Shown here: positions 1-9,428 of the stretch, piece after piece | How positions within the stretch are numbered: position 1 is the stretch's first letter | How the letters are laid out: each line of letters begins with the position of its first letter | Assembly: GCF_011752015.1 (NCBI RefSeq) | Contig: NZ_JAAIKA010000001.1 | Location: 62,001-126,000, forward strand | DNA length: 64,000 nt | Direction of reading: 5' to 3' | Origin: Canibacter zhoujuaniae | Lineage (GTDB): Bacteria > Actinomycetota > Actinomycetes > Actinomycetales > Microbacteriaceae | The notes under the pieces: generated by a model | The model's database searches: none | Told to the model about the DNA's origin: nothing | Seen by the model: the letters and a program-made list of their open reading frames with translations, nothing else | Translations under genes and position numbers: made by a program

Positions 1-75
1 TTGGTTCCTGGCACGGGTTAGTCTCCTTTGATAGGTGCGTGCAAATACCCCTTAAGCCTATCCCACACTCACTGA

Positions 76-81
76 TAGAAT
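76..81 (+). promoter_or_regulatory. -10 hexamer of a likely leaderless promoter
   Basis: TAGAAT lies 7 bases before the ATG at 89, so transcription would begin at or next to the start codon. No usable Shine-Dalgarno sequence fits, since GAGGG ends one base before the ATG. No clear -35 box is seen. Bases 1-75 hold no gene I can support. Confidence 0.5.
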
Positions 82-88
82 CGAGGGT

Positions 89-727
89 ATGACAGTCGCA
101 AACCCCGAGTCGGTTGAGTTTTGGTTTGACCCCTCTTGCCCGTGGTGCTGGATGACCAGCCGCTGGATCACAGAGGTTAGTGAAGTGCGCGGTTTCACAG
201 TGAACTGGCGTCCATTTAGCCTCAAAATCCTAAACGAGGGGCGCGACAAAATTAGCGACCGCCATAAGACTATGCACGCCGGCGGTCTGCAGACGCTACG
301 GGTTATTGAGGCCGCGCGACAGGCGCACGGAGCAGAAGTGGTTGGTGCGCTGTACACCGAAATAGGTGAGCGCATTCACCCGGGTGGGCGCACCGATTAT
401 GACGCAATTATCGCTGAGGCGCTCGACGCTCTCGATCTGCCGAGTGAGCTGGCTGCTTACGCAGATGCGGAAACCTCGTTTACGCCCGGTGATTCGGGCG
501 TTGATGCGGCGCTGCGTGACAGCACAGCTGCTGGGCTAAAGCTAGTTGGTAAAGACGTTGGGATCCCGATTGTTGCCGTCAACGGTAAGGGGCTATTCGG
601 GCCTGTTGTAACTCCCGCACCGCAGGGGCAGGCGGCACTCGACCTCTTTGACGCACTCGTGCTTGCGACCGGGGTCGAAGGTTTCTATGAGTTAAAGCGC
701 ACCCGCACCGCGCGCCCACAGTTCTAG
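89..727 (+). CDS. DsbA-family thioredoxin-fold reductase, mycothiol-dependent nitroreductase type
   Basis: The 212-residue protein has a thioredoxin-fold start with a CPWC redox motif (C17 and C20) followed by WM, a helical insertion in the middle, and a likely cis-proline at P160 in a GIPIV stretch. This layout is that of the mycobacterial Rv2466c family, cytosolic oxidoreductases that take electrons from mycothiol. There is no signal peptide, so it is not a periplasmic DsbA. Mycothiol dependence is inferred from the family and from the actinobacterial context. It appears to be transcribed alone from a leaderless promoter; rpiB follows after 41 bases with its own ribosome binding site. Confidence 0.8.
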   Translation: MTVANPESVEFWFDPSCPWCWMTSRWITEVSEVRGFTVNWRPFSLKILNEGRDKISDRHKTMHAGGLQTLRVIEAARQAHGAEVVGALYTEIGERIHPGGRTDYDAIIAEALDALDLPSELAAYADAETSFTPGDSGVDAALRDSTAAGLKLVGKDVGIPIVAVNGKGLFGPVVTPAPQGQAALDLFDALVLATGVEGFYELKRTRTARPQF

Positions 728-768
728 TCTCGTCGTGCAAACGGCGCAAACATTTTAGGGAGTAAGAA

Positions 769-1269
769 ATGCGAATTCACGTAGCAACCGACCACGCGGG
801 GCTCGAATTCAGCCAGCTAGTGCAGCAGCATCTTTCTGCCCAGGGGCATGAGGTGATTGACCACGGTCCGCAGGAATACGATGCGCTCGACGACTACCCA
901 GCCTTTTGCATTAACGCTGCACTGGGTGTAGCAGCTGATGCGGCTGCCGGAGTTGAAGCGCTTGGTGTTGTGTTTGGTGGCTCAGGCAACGGTGAGCAAA
1001 TGGCCGCAAATAAGGTGCGGGGGATTCGGGCTGCTTTGGTCTGGAACCTCTCCACCGCAGAATTGGCTCGGGAGCACAATAATGCAAATGTGATCTCGAT
1101 CGGTGCCCGGCAACACACCGCCGAAGAGGCCATCGCCTTGATTGACAGGTTTATTGCTACGCCTTTCTCAGGTGACGAGCGGCACGTGCGCCGCATTGGC
1201 CAGCTCGGCGAGTACGAAACCACCGGTGATATTGCCGGTAAGGGCGTCAACAAGCCTGCGGCTGAGTAG
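769..1269 (+). CDS. rpiB: Ribose-5-phosphate isomerase B
   Basis: This 166-residue RpiB/LacAB-family enzyme interconverts ribose 5-phosphate and ribulose 5-phosphate in the non-oxidative pentose phosphate pathway. It opens with the TDHAG motif and carries GSGNGE at residues 71-76. The catalytic cysteine of the E. coli enzyme is absent. In the mycobacterial enzymes a glutamate at this place (here E76) does the job, so this is the actinobacterial subtype. The ATG start follows a GGGAG ribosome binding site. The glycosylase gene follows 8 bases downstream and is probably co-transcribed. Confidence 0.92.
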   Translation: MRIHVATDHAGLEFSQLVQQHLSAQGHEVIDHGPQEYDALDDYPAFCINAALGVAADAAAGVEALGVVFGGSGNGEQMAANKVRGIRAALVWNLSTAELAREHNNANVISIGARQHTAEEAIALIDRFIATPFSGDERHVRRIGQLGEYETTGDIAGKGVNKPAAE

Positions 1270-1277
1270 GTTTTTCT

Positions 1278-2297
1278 GTGCCTGAGGGGCATTCAGTACA
1301 CCGTATCGCCCGCCAGTTTGAGGCGAATTTTGTGGGTCGGGTGACAGAAGTCACAAGCCCGCAGGGGCGTTTTGCTGACGGCGCTGCGCTCATCAGCGGA
1401 ACGCGAATGGTGCGTGCGACAGCCGTCGGGAAACAAATGTTTCTACAGTTTGAGAATCAACTGTGGTTGCGCGTGCACTTGGGAATCTACGGGGCCTGGG
1501 ATTTCAGCGGTGAGGTGCTTGTGCACCCGTCTATTCAGGTGCACGGGGTGACCGCTGCCAGCGGCCAGCAGGCGGCAAGTGGGGCACGCCGTTTCGGGCA
1601 GACCCAAATGGCCGGCGTTGTTGCGCCAATAGACGGCGAGGCAGAAGATTCGGTGACCAGTATCGGAGCCCCAAGACGCGCTAGAGTGCGCATGGCTGAA
1701 AATGACAAAACTGGAGATGTTGGCAGCTTATGGCCGCCACCCCCGGTGGGCCAAGTGCGGGCGCGGCTGTTAACCGAGACAGTCTGCGCGGATCTGCGGG
1801 GGCCTACGGCCTGTGAAGTGTTGACAGAGGCTGAGCTGCAGGGAGTTTTGAACCGTCTCGGCCCGGATCCTGCAAACGATGCTTCCCAGGCTGCAGCAGA
1901 GCGTTTCATTAAGCGCGCCGCAAAAAAACCGACCCCTATCGGGTTGGTTTTGATGGATCAGGCGATTATTGCGGGTATCGGTAATGTTTACCGTGCCGAA
2001 ATGCTGTTTCGTGCAGCGCTTGATCCGCACACTCCAGCAAATCAGCTGCCGCGTGAAACGCTGCAGAACCTGTGGGACGATTGGGTGCATCTGTTAGAAA
2101 CAGGAATTAGCGTCGGGCAGATGATCACCAAAGACGGTTTGACCGGTTCCGCGTACGCTCTGGCGTTACGAGACCGAGACGCTAGACACTGGGTTTACAA
2201 AAAGGAGGGCACTGCGTGCGAGCGCTGCGGCGCTGAGATCCAGCTCGAAGAGTTCGGCAAGCGAAAACTCTACTGGTGCCCCGGGTGCCAACATTAG
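1278..2297 (+). CDS. nei: Fpg/Nei-family DNA glycosylase-AP lyase
   Basis: The 339-residue protein begins PEGHSVHR at the GTG start. P2 is the Schiff-base nucleophile and E3 the general acid of the Fpg/Nei family, which removes oxidised bases and nicks the strand. A helix-two-turn-helix domain covers roughly residues 175-270, with the motif GIGNVYRAE, and a C-terminal zinc finger uses C314, C317, C334 and C337. The PEGHSVHR start is of the actinobacterial Nei2 type. The linker at about residues 95-150 is rich in Gly, Ala and Arg and looks longer than in most relatives, which are nearer 300 residues. Substrate range cannot be read from the sequence. Confidence 0.88.
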   Translation: MPEGHSVHRIARQFEANFVGRVTEVTSPQGRFADGAALISGTRMVRATAVGKQMFLQFENQLWLRVHLGIYGAWDFSGEVLVHPSIQVHGVTAASGQQAASGARRFGQTQMAGVVAPIDGEAEDSVTSIGAPRRARVRMAENDKTGDVGSLWPPPPVGQVRARLLTETVCADLRGPTACEVLTEAELQGVLNRLGPDPANDASQAAAERFIKRAAKKPTPIGLVLMDQAIIAGIGNVYRAEMLFRAALDPHTPANQLPRETLQNLWDDWVHLLETGISVGQMITKDGLTGSAYALALRDRDARHWVYKKEGTACERCGAEIQLEEFGKRKLYWCPGCQH

Positions 2298-2300
2298 AAT
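2295..2300 (+). promoter_or_regulatory. -10 hexamer of a likely leaderless promoter for murT-gatD
   Basis: TAGAAT overlaps the stop codon of the upstream glycosylase gene and ends 6 bases before the murT ATG at 2307. There is no Shine-Dalgarno sequence in the gap. This is the same arrangement as at position 76. Confidence 0.5.
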
Positions 2301-2306
2301 AACTTT

Positions 2307-3605
2307 ATGCGTCATTTGCTCTCTACCTTTGTCGGTCGGATCGTGCGCGCTGCTGCACGGCTGCGCGGGGGAGGGTCTGCGCTGCCTGGCTTAGTGGTTG
2401 AGCGTTTCGATCCGCAATATTTGCCGCGCCTGATGGCGCAGTTACCGTTCGGTGTTGTGGCAATTAGCGGCACGAACGGTAAAACAACCACAACGAAAAT
2501 GGTGGTGGAGCTGCTGTCAGCGCAGGGGCTTAAGGTTTTCACTAACAAAACCGGCTCTAACTTTGCGCGCGGTATTGTTGCTGCGGCGTTGGGCGAGGTG
2601 AATTGGAAGGGTGAACTGAAGGCCGATATTGCGGTGCTGGAGCTTGATGAAGCGCATGCGATGCACGTTATAGATAGGGTGCGGCCGCGTCACACCCTGC
2701 TGCTAAATGTGCTCCGTGATCAGCTTGATCGGTTCGGTGAGCTCGACTACACCGCTAGCCTGTTAAAGAAACTCGCTGACGCCACGCAGGATACTGTGGT
2801 CGTAAATTGTGAAGACCCGCTGCTGCATGAGATCGGGGTGCAACTTAGCGCAGCCGGACGAGTTAGGGTGCTTGAGTTCGGGCTGTCTGAGTCGCTTAGG
2901 GAGCTTTTTCCAAACGACCAGGATCTTTATGGGGCTGCGACTGAGATAGCTGTAAAGGCCGGGCATAAACAGCCTGACGTTATGCTCACAGCGGTTGGGG
3001 AGCAGCGGGCTAAGTATCTCATCGACGGGGCAGAGTTTGAAACAACCCTGCGGCTTGAAGGGCTCTACAATCTCTTTAACGCGGCTGCTGCGATGACGCT
3101 AGTGCGTGCGATTTTGGCGCACAATGCGACTCCGGTTGCATCCGATAAACTGCTGCATGATCTGGCAGAGATCCGCCCGGCCTTTGGCAGAGGCGAGCAG
3201 CTGGAGCTGGACGGTGAAAAACTTGAGCTTGTGTTGGTGAAAAATCCGGCCGGATTCCGGCTCGGCCTGGCTTCATTTGCGCCCGAGAATGTTGCTGTCA
3301 TGATTGCGATCAACGATCAATACGCCGATGGCCGTGACATGTCATGGTTGTGGGATGTCGATTTTTCAACACTGCAAGCTGGTGGGGTTGATACTGTGTC
3401 GGGTGTGCGCGCTTGGGACATGACTCTAAGACTGCAGCATGATGAGGTAGCGGTGGGGCAGACAATCGAAGATCTGCGCACAGCGGTGGCCAGTTTTCGG
3501 GAGCGCACAGCCGGGGTGCCGCGGCGTATTTACTGCAGCTACACCGCGATGCTCGAGATTCGCAAATATCTTGCCGAGCTCACTGATGTGGAGGACGTAT
3601 GGTAG
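2307..3605 (+). CDS. murT: Lipid II isoglutaminyl synthase, Mur-ligase-like subunit MurT
   Basis: MurT (432 residues) activates the alpha-carboxylate of D-Glu in lipid II with ATP so that ammonia from GatD can amidate it to D-isoglutamine. The ATP loop GTNGKTT lies at residues 55-61. The C-terminal DUF1727 domain holds the KNPAGF and DGRDMSWLWD motifs; the latter carries the Asp implicated in catalysis. The Cys4 zinc ribbon in the middle domain of staphylococcal and pneumococcal MurT is missing: the whole protein has only two cysteines, in NCEDP and YCSYT. The gene overlaps gatD by 7 bases, as expected for a two-subunit enzyme. Confidence 0.9.
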   Translation: MRHLLSTFVGRIVRAAARLRGGGSALPGLVVERFDPQYLPRLMAQLPFGVVAISGTNGKTTTTKMVVELLSAQGLKVFTNKTGSNFARGIVAAALGEVNWKGELKADIAVLELDEAHAMHVIDRVRPRHTLLLNVLRDQLDRFGELDYTASLLKKLADATQDTVVVNCEDPLLHEIGVQLSAAGRVRVLEFGLSESLRELFPNDQDLYGAATEIAVKAGHKQPDVMLTAVGEQRAKYLIDGAEFETTLRLEGLYNLFNAAAAMTLVRAILAHNATPVASDKLLHDLAEIRPAFGRGEQLELDGEKLELVLVKNPAGFRLGLASFAPENVAVMIAINDQYADGRDMSWLWDVDFSTLQAGGVDTVSGVRAWDMTLRLQHDEVAVGQTIEDLRTAVASFRERTAGVPRRIYCSYTAMLEIRKYLAELTDVEDVW

Positions 3606-4327
3606 ACGCCGGTAAAGAGCTGGTAATAGTCTCGCTGTATCCGCGCGAGATGAATATGTACGGCGATCAGGGCAATGTGATCGCACTACAGCGGCGCATC
3701 CGGTTGCAGGGCTACCAGCCGAAAACAGTTGTTGTGAACCCGGGGGATCCGCTTCCCGCTGATGCTGATATTTTCCTCGGCGGTGGCGGCCAAGATTCTG
3801 GGCAGTTGAAGGTTGCGGCAGATCTGCAATTGAAATCGGAAGTTTTGCGCGGCTTAGCTGACGATGGGGTGCCGATGTTGATGATCTGCGGCCTCTACCA
3901 GCTTTTTGGTCATCGCTTTCTCACCGTCGGAGGTGACGATATGCGGGGCATCGGTGTGTTAGACGTTGAGACTCGCGGCGGAGATACGCGCATGATCGGC
4001 AATATCGTCCTTGAAAGTGATGAGTTTGGTGAGATTATTGGCTATGAAAATCACAGTGGTAACACTGTTTTGGGGGACGGCTGCGAGCCCTTCGGCAGGG
4101 TAAAACAGGGGGCTGGGAATAATCCAGATGATGGGCACGAAGGTGCGCGTTTTAAGAATGTGATCGGCACATATTTGCACGGTGCGCTGCTCCCAAAAAA
4201 TCCTGCGGTTAGTGACTTTCTTATTGCAACCGCTGCGAAGCGCAAATACGGTGAGTTTGAGCCGCGGGAAATAGATGACTCTGTGATTGCAGCAGCCAGA
4301 CAGAGCGCTAGAAACCGCCCGCGATAA
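3599..4327 (+). CDS. gatD: Lipid II isoglutaminyl synthase, glutaminase subunit GatD
   Basis: GatD (242 residues) is a class I (CobB/CobQ-like) glutamine amidotransferase that supplies ammonia to MurT. The nucleophile is C97 in MICGLYQ and the partner histidine is H194 in TYLHG; the oxyanion region GGGGQD is at residues 61-66. The ATG overlaps the end of murT and is preceded by a good GGAGG site inside murT, indicating translational coupling. Amidation of the stem peptide affects cross-linking and lysozyme resistance in Gram-positive bacteria. No downstream partner follows closely. Confidence 0.92.
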   Translation: MVDAGKELVIVSLYPREMNMYGDQGNVIALQRRIRLQGYQPKTVVVNPGDPLPADADIFLGGGGQDSGQLKVAADLQLKSEVLRGLADDGVPMLMICGLYQLFGHRFLTVGGDDMRGIGVLDVETRGGDTRMIGNIVLESDEFGEIIGYENHSGNTVLGDGCEPFGRVKQGAGNNPDDGHEGARFKNVIGTYLHGALLPKNPAVSDFLIATAAKRKYGEFEPREIDDSVIAAARQSARNRPR

Positions 4328-4456
4328 GCCGAGCTGCTAAGGCTTCAAGTTTCCTGAGAGCTTAATATAAACAGGAATAGCTTGTGTTTTCAGTCGTTGC
4401 ACTGTTATGACACGCATTCGTGCGAAGAGTAACAATACAACGAGAAGGAGACTAGC

Positions 4457-5017
4457 ATGGCAGTAACCGCAGAGCAGATCGAAAACTACGAGGCGGGAAC
4501 ATGGGAGATTGATCCTGTTCACTCAGAAGTAGCTTTTACTGTGCGCCACCTCGGTATTAGCAAAGTCCGGGGCAACTTTAATGAGTTTGGCGGGGAAATT
4601 GTCACCGGCGAAGATCCTAAAGATTCAACTGTGACCGCAACAGTGCAGGTAAAATCTGTGAGCACGGGTGAGACGAACCGTGACGCGCACCTGCTCAACA
4701 GCGACTTTTTCGCAGCTGATGAGCACCCAACCTTTGAGTTTGTTGGGCGAGAGTTCCAGTTGCGTGATGCAGAGCACGGTGAAATAACCGGTGACCTGAC
4801 CATGCGCGGTGTTACTAAGGAGGTAACCTTCGAGGTTGAGCTTACCGGGATCGGCGCCGATGCATACGGTGGCACCCGCATTGGTTTGAGCGCACACACA
4901 AACATTGACCGCACCGATTTCGGGATCAGCTTCGGCGGAGCTGTTGAGAAAACCGGGCAGCTTGTAGTGGGTAATAAGGTGACAATTTCACTAGAACTGC
5001 AAGCGCTAAAGAAGTAA
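4457..5017 (+). CDS. YceI-family lipocalin-like protein
   Basis: This 186-residue protein matches the YceI family: W-E-I-D-P-V-H-S near residue 20, then VRHLGISKVRG, and the FGISFGG block near the end. The fold is a lipocalin-like barrel that binds isoprenoid chains in characterised members. No signal peptide is present, so it is probably cytosolic, as in many actinobacterial members. Start choice rests on GAGAAGGAG just before the ATG. It stands alone in a roughly 130-base leader region. Its physiological role is not known. Confidence 0.85.
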   Translation: MAVTAEQIENYEAGTWEIDPVHSEVAFTVRHLGISKVRGNFNEFGGEIVTGEDPKDSTVTATVQVKSVSTGETNRDAHLLNSDFFAADEHPTFEFVGREFQLRDAEHGEITGDLTMRGVTKEVTFEVELTGIGADAYGGTRIGLSAHTNIDRTDFGISFGGAVEKTGQLVVGNKVTISLELQALKK

Positions 5018-5052
5018 GTTACTAGCAGTCGCCAACAATACTGTTAGAGCCT

Positions 5053-5110
5053 ATTTCGCGACCTTCTAGAGCCGCGAAAGTTTGACGCAGACTCTAGAAG
5101 GTCGTGAAAT
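5053..5110. terminator. 19-bp inverted repeat between convergent genes, probable two-way terminator
   Basis: Arms at 5053-5071 and 5092-5110 pair over 19 bases with a single G:T position, around a 20-base loop. ATTTTTAATG follows on the plus strand, and the flanking AT-rich bases give a short U run on the other strand as well. It sits between the 3' ends of the yceI-like gene and the App1-like gene. Confidence 0.7.
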
Positions 5111-5135
5111 ATTTTTAATGACGCTATCTCGGGCT

Positions 5136-6182
5136 TTAGAGGATATTAATCTGCTTCAGCTGGTGATAGAGGCTGCCGCCATCGCCGCCGTACACCCAAG
5201 GCACACCGCTGACCGCATGGTGTTTTTCGGCTTTGGAGCGCCCACCCGCGAGCATCGCCTCACCAGGTGTTAGCTGACGAATCGCCACCGCTGCAACAGA
5301 TTCGGGGTGCTCCTGCGTGAAGGCCAAATATATTTCTTCATCGTGTTGGCCATCATCGCCGATCAGCAGCCATTTAACATCAGGAAACTCCTGCGCTAGT
5401 CGCCGCAGCTCAGTTTCCTTGTGTTTGCGGCCGGAGCGGAAGAAGCGATCATGCGTGGGCCCCCAATCCGTTAAAAGCAGCGGACCGCGCGGGCACAGAT
5501 GGCGATGCATAAAGCGGATCAGAGCCGGTGCAACATTCCATGCACCCGTTGAGAGGTAAATAATTGGTGAGGCGAGGTGTGCACGGCGAATACGATCCAG
5601 CAAGCCGGGCATGCCCGGGGTGGCCAAACGTGCGTATTCACTGCGCACAAAACTGTTCCAAGCGGCAACAAACGGCTGCGGCAGCACCGTGTTCAAAATA
5701 GTGTCATCGACGTCGCTTACAACGCCGAAAGTTTCAGCTGCGTCAACAATGAATACCGGGCTTTCTGCGCGGTCACCGCTGCTTGTTTCGAGGGTAATGT
5801 GATGCCAACCGGCGGGCAGATCAATACTGATATGCGCATCTAACACACCGCCGGTATCGGTGGCTATCCTAGCTACCTCAGTGCCTTCGTTATACACCGT
5901 AACAGTTTCTTTTGGGGCGGAAACGCTTGTAAAGGAGCGCCAGCCGCGCACCTGTCCAGCTGCAAATGGTGCGGGGTCTTGCGAGCTAAATTTACGGTCG
6001 GTCGGTGACATTAAAAGTGTGCGCCCGAGCAGCCGCACCCAGCCTTTCCCCCCGTAGCTGATAGAGGGGACGATGACAGGAACCTTGCCGTGTTTCCGTG
6101 CCCGCCGCTCCCTGCGTGCGTTGACCCAGAGATCGAGCCGCATTAGGCGGTGTGGGCGGGTGTTGTTAGTAGAGCTCGACAT
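5136..6182 (-). CDS. App1-family phosphatase (DUF2183)
   Basis: The 348-residue protein has the App1 catalytic region of the HAD type: DVDDTI with D157, D159 and T161, then a conserved LSTGAWN stretch and a C-terminal GDDGQHDEE motif. The yeast relative App1 is a phosphatidate phosphatase; in bacteria the substrate is untested. The N-terminal third (residues 40-150) is likely a beta-sandwich. No signal peptide or clear membrane span is visible, though the basic N-terminus (residues 10-32) could touch membranes. It reads away from the cyd operon and seems leaderless, with its own promoter. Confidence 0.82.
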   Translation of the reverse strand: MSSSTNNTRPHRLMRLDLWVNARRERRARKHGKVPVIVPSISYGGKGWVRLLGRTLLMSPTDRKFSSQDPAPFAAGQVRGWRSFTSVSAPKETVTVYNEGTEVARIATDTGGVLDAHISIDLPAGWHHITLETSSGDRAESPVFIVDAAETFGVVSDVDDTILNTVLPQPFVAAWNSFVRSEYARLATPGMPGLLDRIRRAHLASPIIYLSTGAWNVAPALIRFMHRHLCPRGPLLLTDWGPTHDRFFRSGRKHKETELRRLAQEFPDVKWLLIGDDGQHDEEIYLAFTQEHPESVAAVAIRQLTPGEAMLAGGRSKAEKHHAVSGVPWVYGGDGGSLYHQLKQINIL

Positions 6183-6189
6183 TGCTATA

Positions 6190-6195
6190 AGTCTA
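6190..6195 (-). promoter_or_regulatory. -10 hexamer of a likely leaderless promoter for the App1-like gene
   Basis: Read on the minus strand this is TAGACT, 7 bases before the ATG whose first base is 6182. There is no ribosome binding site in the gap. Confidence 0.5.
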
Positions 6196-6371
6196 ACGGC
6201 GTTATTTTGTTCGATATCAAAGCTAATTCGCAGGAAATTCTCAGTTTAGTTTAAGATTAGAGTGTCCGGTCGACGGCCGGAGCTTTCGAGCACTGCGTCT
6301 CGGGAGCGATACACAGTGGCGTGCGCAGCACGTTTACAGTGTGCGCACCCGCTCCCTAACCGGAGGTAGAA

Positions 6372-7826
<1,455 letters not shown>

Positions 7827-7838
7827 GAGGCTAGAACA

Positions 7839-8867
7839 ATGGAACTCACAACAGTTTGGTTCTTAATCGTTGGCGTCCTGCTCATCGGCTACTTTGTGCT
7901 CGACGGCTTTGACTTCGGTGTCGGTATGGCGCTGCCGTTTGTCGGCAAAGATGACACCGATCGCCGTGTTGTTATCAACACAATCGGCCCTGTCTGGGAT
8001 CTCAACGAAACCTGGCTAATTGTCGCCGGTGCCTGCCTTTTCGCTGCCTTCCCTGAATGGTATGCAACAATGTTCTCCGGCTTCTACCTCGCGCTACTGC
8101 TTATATTGGTTGCGCTGATTTTGCGCGGTGTTTCCTTTGAGTACCGGCACCAGGGCAAGAGCGAAAAATGGAAAGCCTGGTTCGATCGCTTCATTATGAT
8201 CGGATCGTTCCTCCCGCCACTTCTGTGGGGCACCGCTTTTGCGAACCTCATTCAGGGTCTCCCGATTAGCAAGATGGACAACGGCGGCTGGCTCTATGAG
8301 GGCACGCTTTTAACGCTGCTCAACCCATACGGTTTGCTCGGCGGTGTTGTGGTGATGCTGCTCTGCTTCACTCACGGCCTGGTTTACTTGGCACTGAAAT
8401 CAACCGGTGCGGTGAAAGAGCGCTCACAGGCGCTCGCAGTAAAGGTTGGTGCGGGAACCATCGTGGCAGCAGCGCTGTTCCTGGTGTGGACGATCCTCCA
8501 GCACCTTAGCAATCCAATGCTGCCGGCTATTATCGCCTGCGCTGCGCTGGCCGCGGTCGCCGCTATCGTGGCTTGGGTGTTAAACCTGAAAGGCCGGGAG
8601 GGTTGGGCGTTCACGTTCAACACAGCAACTATTGCGTTCGCACTGTTGACAATTTTTGCAGCCCTCTTCCCGAACCTGATGATCTCAAGCATCGATCCGG
8701 CGCAGTCAATGACTATTGTTGGCGCTGCGAGCTCGCAGAAAACACTGGAATTGATGACCTGGGTTGCAGTGTTCACCCTCCCGTTTGTGCTCGCCTACCA
8801 GGCGTGGACATTCTGGGTGTTCCGCAAGCGCATTAGCAGAGACACTGTCACCGCTAGCGCACACTGA
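7839..8867 (+). CDS. cydB: Cytochrome bd quinol oxidase subunit II
   Basis: CydB (342 residues, several hydrophobic spans) pairs with CydA. Recognisable blocks are DGFDFGVG near residue 23-30, NETWLIVAGACLFAAFP, and the LRGVSFEYRH stretch. It starts 12 bases after cydA, behind a GGAGG site, so the two are one operon. A strong hairpin follows at 8907, which separates cydAB from the cydDC transporter genes. Confidence 0.95.
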   Translation: MELTTVWFLIVGVLLIGYFVLDGFDFGVGMALPFVGKDDTDRRVVINTIGPVWDLNETWLIVAGACLFAAFPEWYATMFSGFYLALLLILVALILRGVSFEYRHQGKSEKWKAWFDRFIMIGSFLPPLLWGTAFANLIQGLPISKMDNGGWLYEGTLLTLLNPYGLLGGVVVMLLCFTHGLVYLALKSTGAVKERSQALAVKVGAGTIVAAALFLVWTILQHLSNPMLPAIIACAALAAVAAIVAWVLNLKGREGWAFTFNTATIAFALLTIFAALFPNLMISSIDPAQSMTIVGAASSQKTLELMTWVAVFTLPFVLAYQAWTFWVFRKRISRDTVTASAH

Positions 8868-8906
8868 GTAAAAATTTAGTGGCGGGGCGCTGATCCCAAA
8901 ACAAGG

Positions 8907-8943
8907 AAAGACCGATCCGAAAAATTTTGGATCGGTCTTTCTA
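8907..8943 (+). terminator. Rho-independent terminator after cydAB
   Basis: A perfect 12-bp stem (8907-8918 with 8929-8940) encloses a 10-base AT loop; the right arm ends in TTT followed by CT. The left arm starts with AAA, so it could also work on the minus strand for the small gene ending at 8997. Confidence 0.85.
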
Positions 8944-8996
8944 CGTTACCCGCTGGAAGAAAATTAAAATTTACAGCGAGGAGTGGCCGGATTTGG

Positions 8997-9206
8997 TTAG
9001 CGGCCGGGTGTATCGGCTGCTACCGCTCCAACAGCTGCTGCCCCAGCTGCCTTACGCCGATTGACGGTCACAAAAAAGCTCTTGATGAGCACCGCCGCAA
9101 AAAAGATGAACAGCACAGCGATAATGGCGCATGCGACAACCACAATTGGTGTCCAAACAGTGCTTAAAATTGCGGGTTCGTGTGCGACCGCTTCTAAGTA
9201 ATGCAT
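8997..9206 (-). CDS. Small single-span membrane protein of unknown function in the cyd locus
   Basis: A 69-residue protein with one strong hydrophobic span at about residues 17-41 (VWTPIVVVACAIIAVLFIFF), then a basic stretch NRRK and an Ala/Gly-rich tail. The ATG at 9206 is chosen because GGAGG lies 5 bases upstream; a TTG 39 bases further up would add 13 residues but is less convincing. It lies on the opposite strand between cydB and cydD. I do not recognise a family. Its placement suggests, but does not show, a link to the oxidase. Confidence 0.6.
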   Translation of the reverse strand: MHYLEAVAHEPAILSTVWTPIVVVACAIIAVLFIFFAAVLIKSFFVTVNRRKAAGAAAVGAVAADTPGR

Positions 9207-9388
9207 TTTGCCTCCGAAAAGTTGTGTGGCACTTGTCTCCTTCAATCATATGCTGAAAATGTTGGAATTCCGGCACTGGAATATCGCCGAAAGAAGTAGC
9301 AGTAATTGCAGTTGCCGTCTGCGCTCTACCGGTTCGGCGGCAAAATCACCGACGTGCTTGTTAACCGGTTTCTGCTGTCTAATACAGC

Positions 9389-9394
9389 TAGACT
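9389..9394 (+). promoter_or_regulatory. Possible -10 box for cydDC
   Basis: TAGACT lies 34 bases before the proposed cydD start, in a 222-base divergent gap. The same hexamer is used at the App1-like gene. A -35 box is not clear; TTGTTA at 9358 would instead pair with TAATAC at 9380 (16-base spacer). Confidence 0.35.
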
Positions 9395-9428
9395 GTTAGT
9401 GACTTCATCAGATCTTTCTAGGAGTGCT

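Noticed and set aside
5082-5273. Plus-strand frame of 63 codons after the yceI-like gene
   Set aside because: It runs through the inverted repeat and the 3' end of the App1-like gene, without a ribosome binding site.
9206-9245. Longer start (TTG) for the small cyd-locus protein
   Set aside because: The ATG at 9206 has a clear GGAGG at correct spacing, and the added residues have no features.
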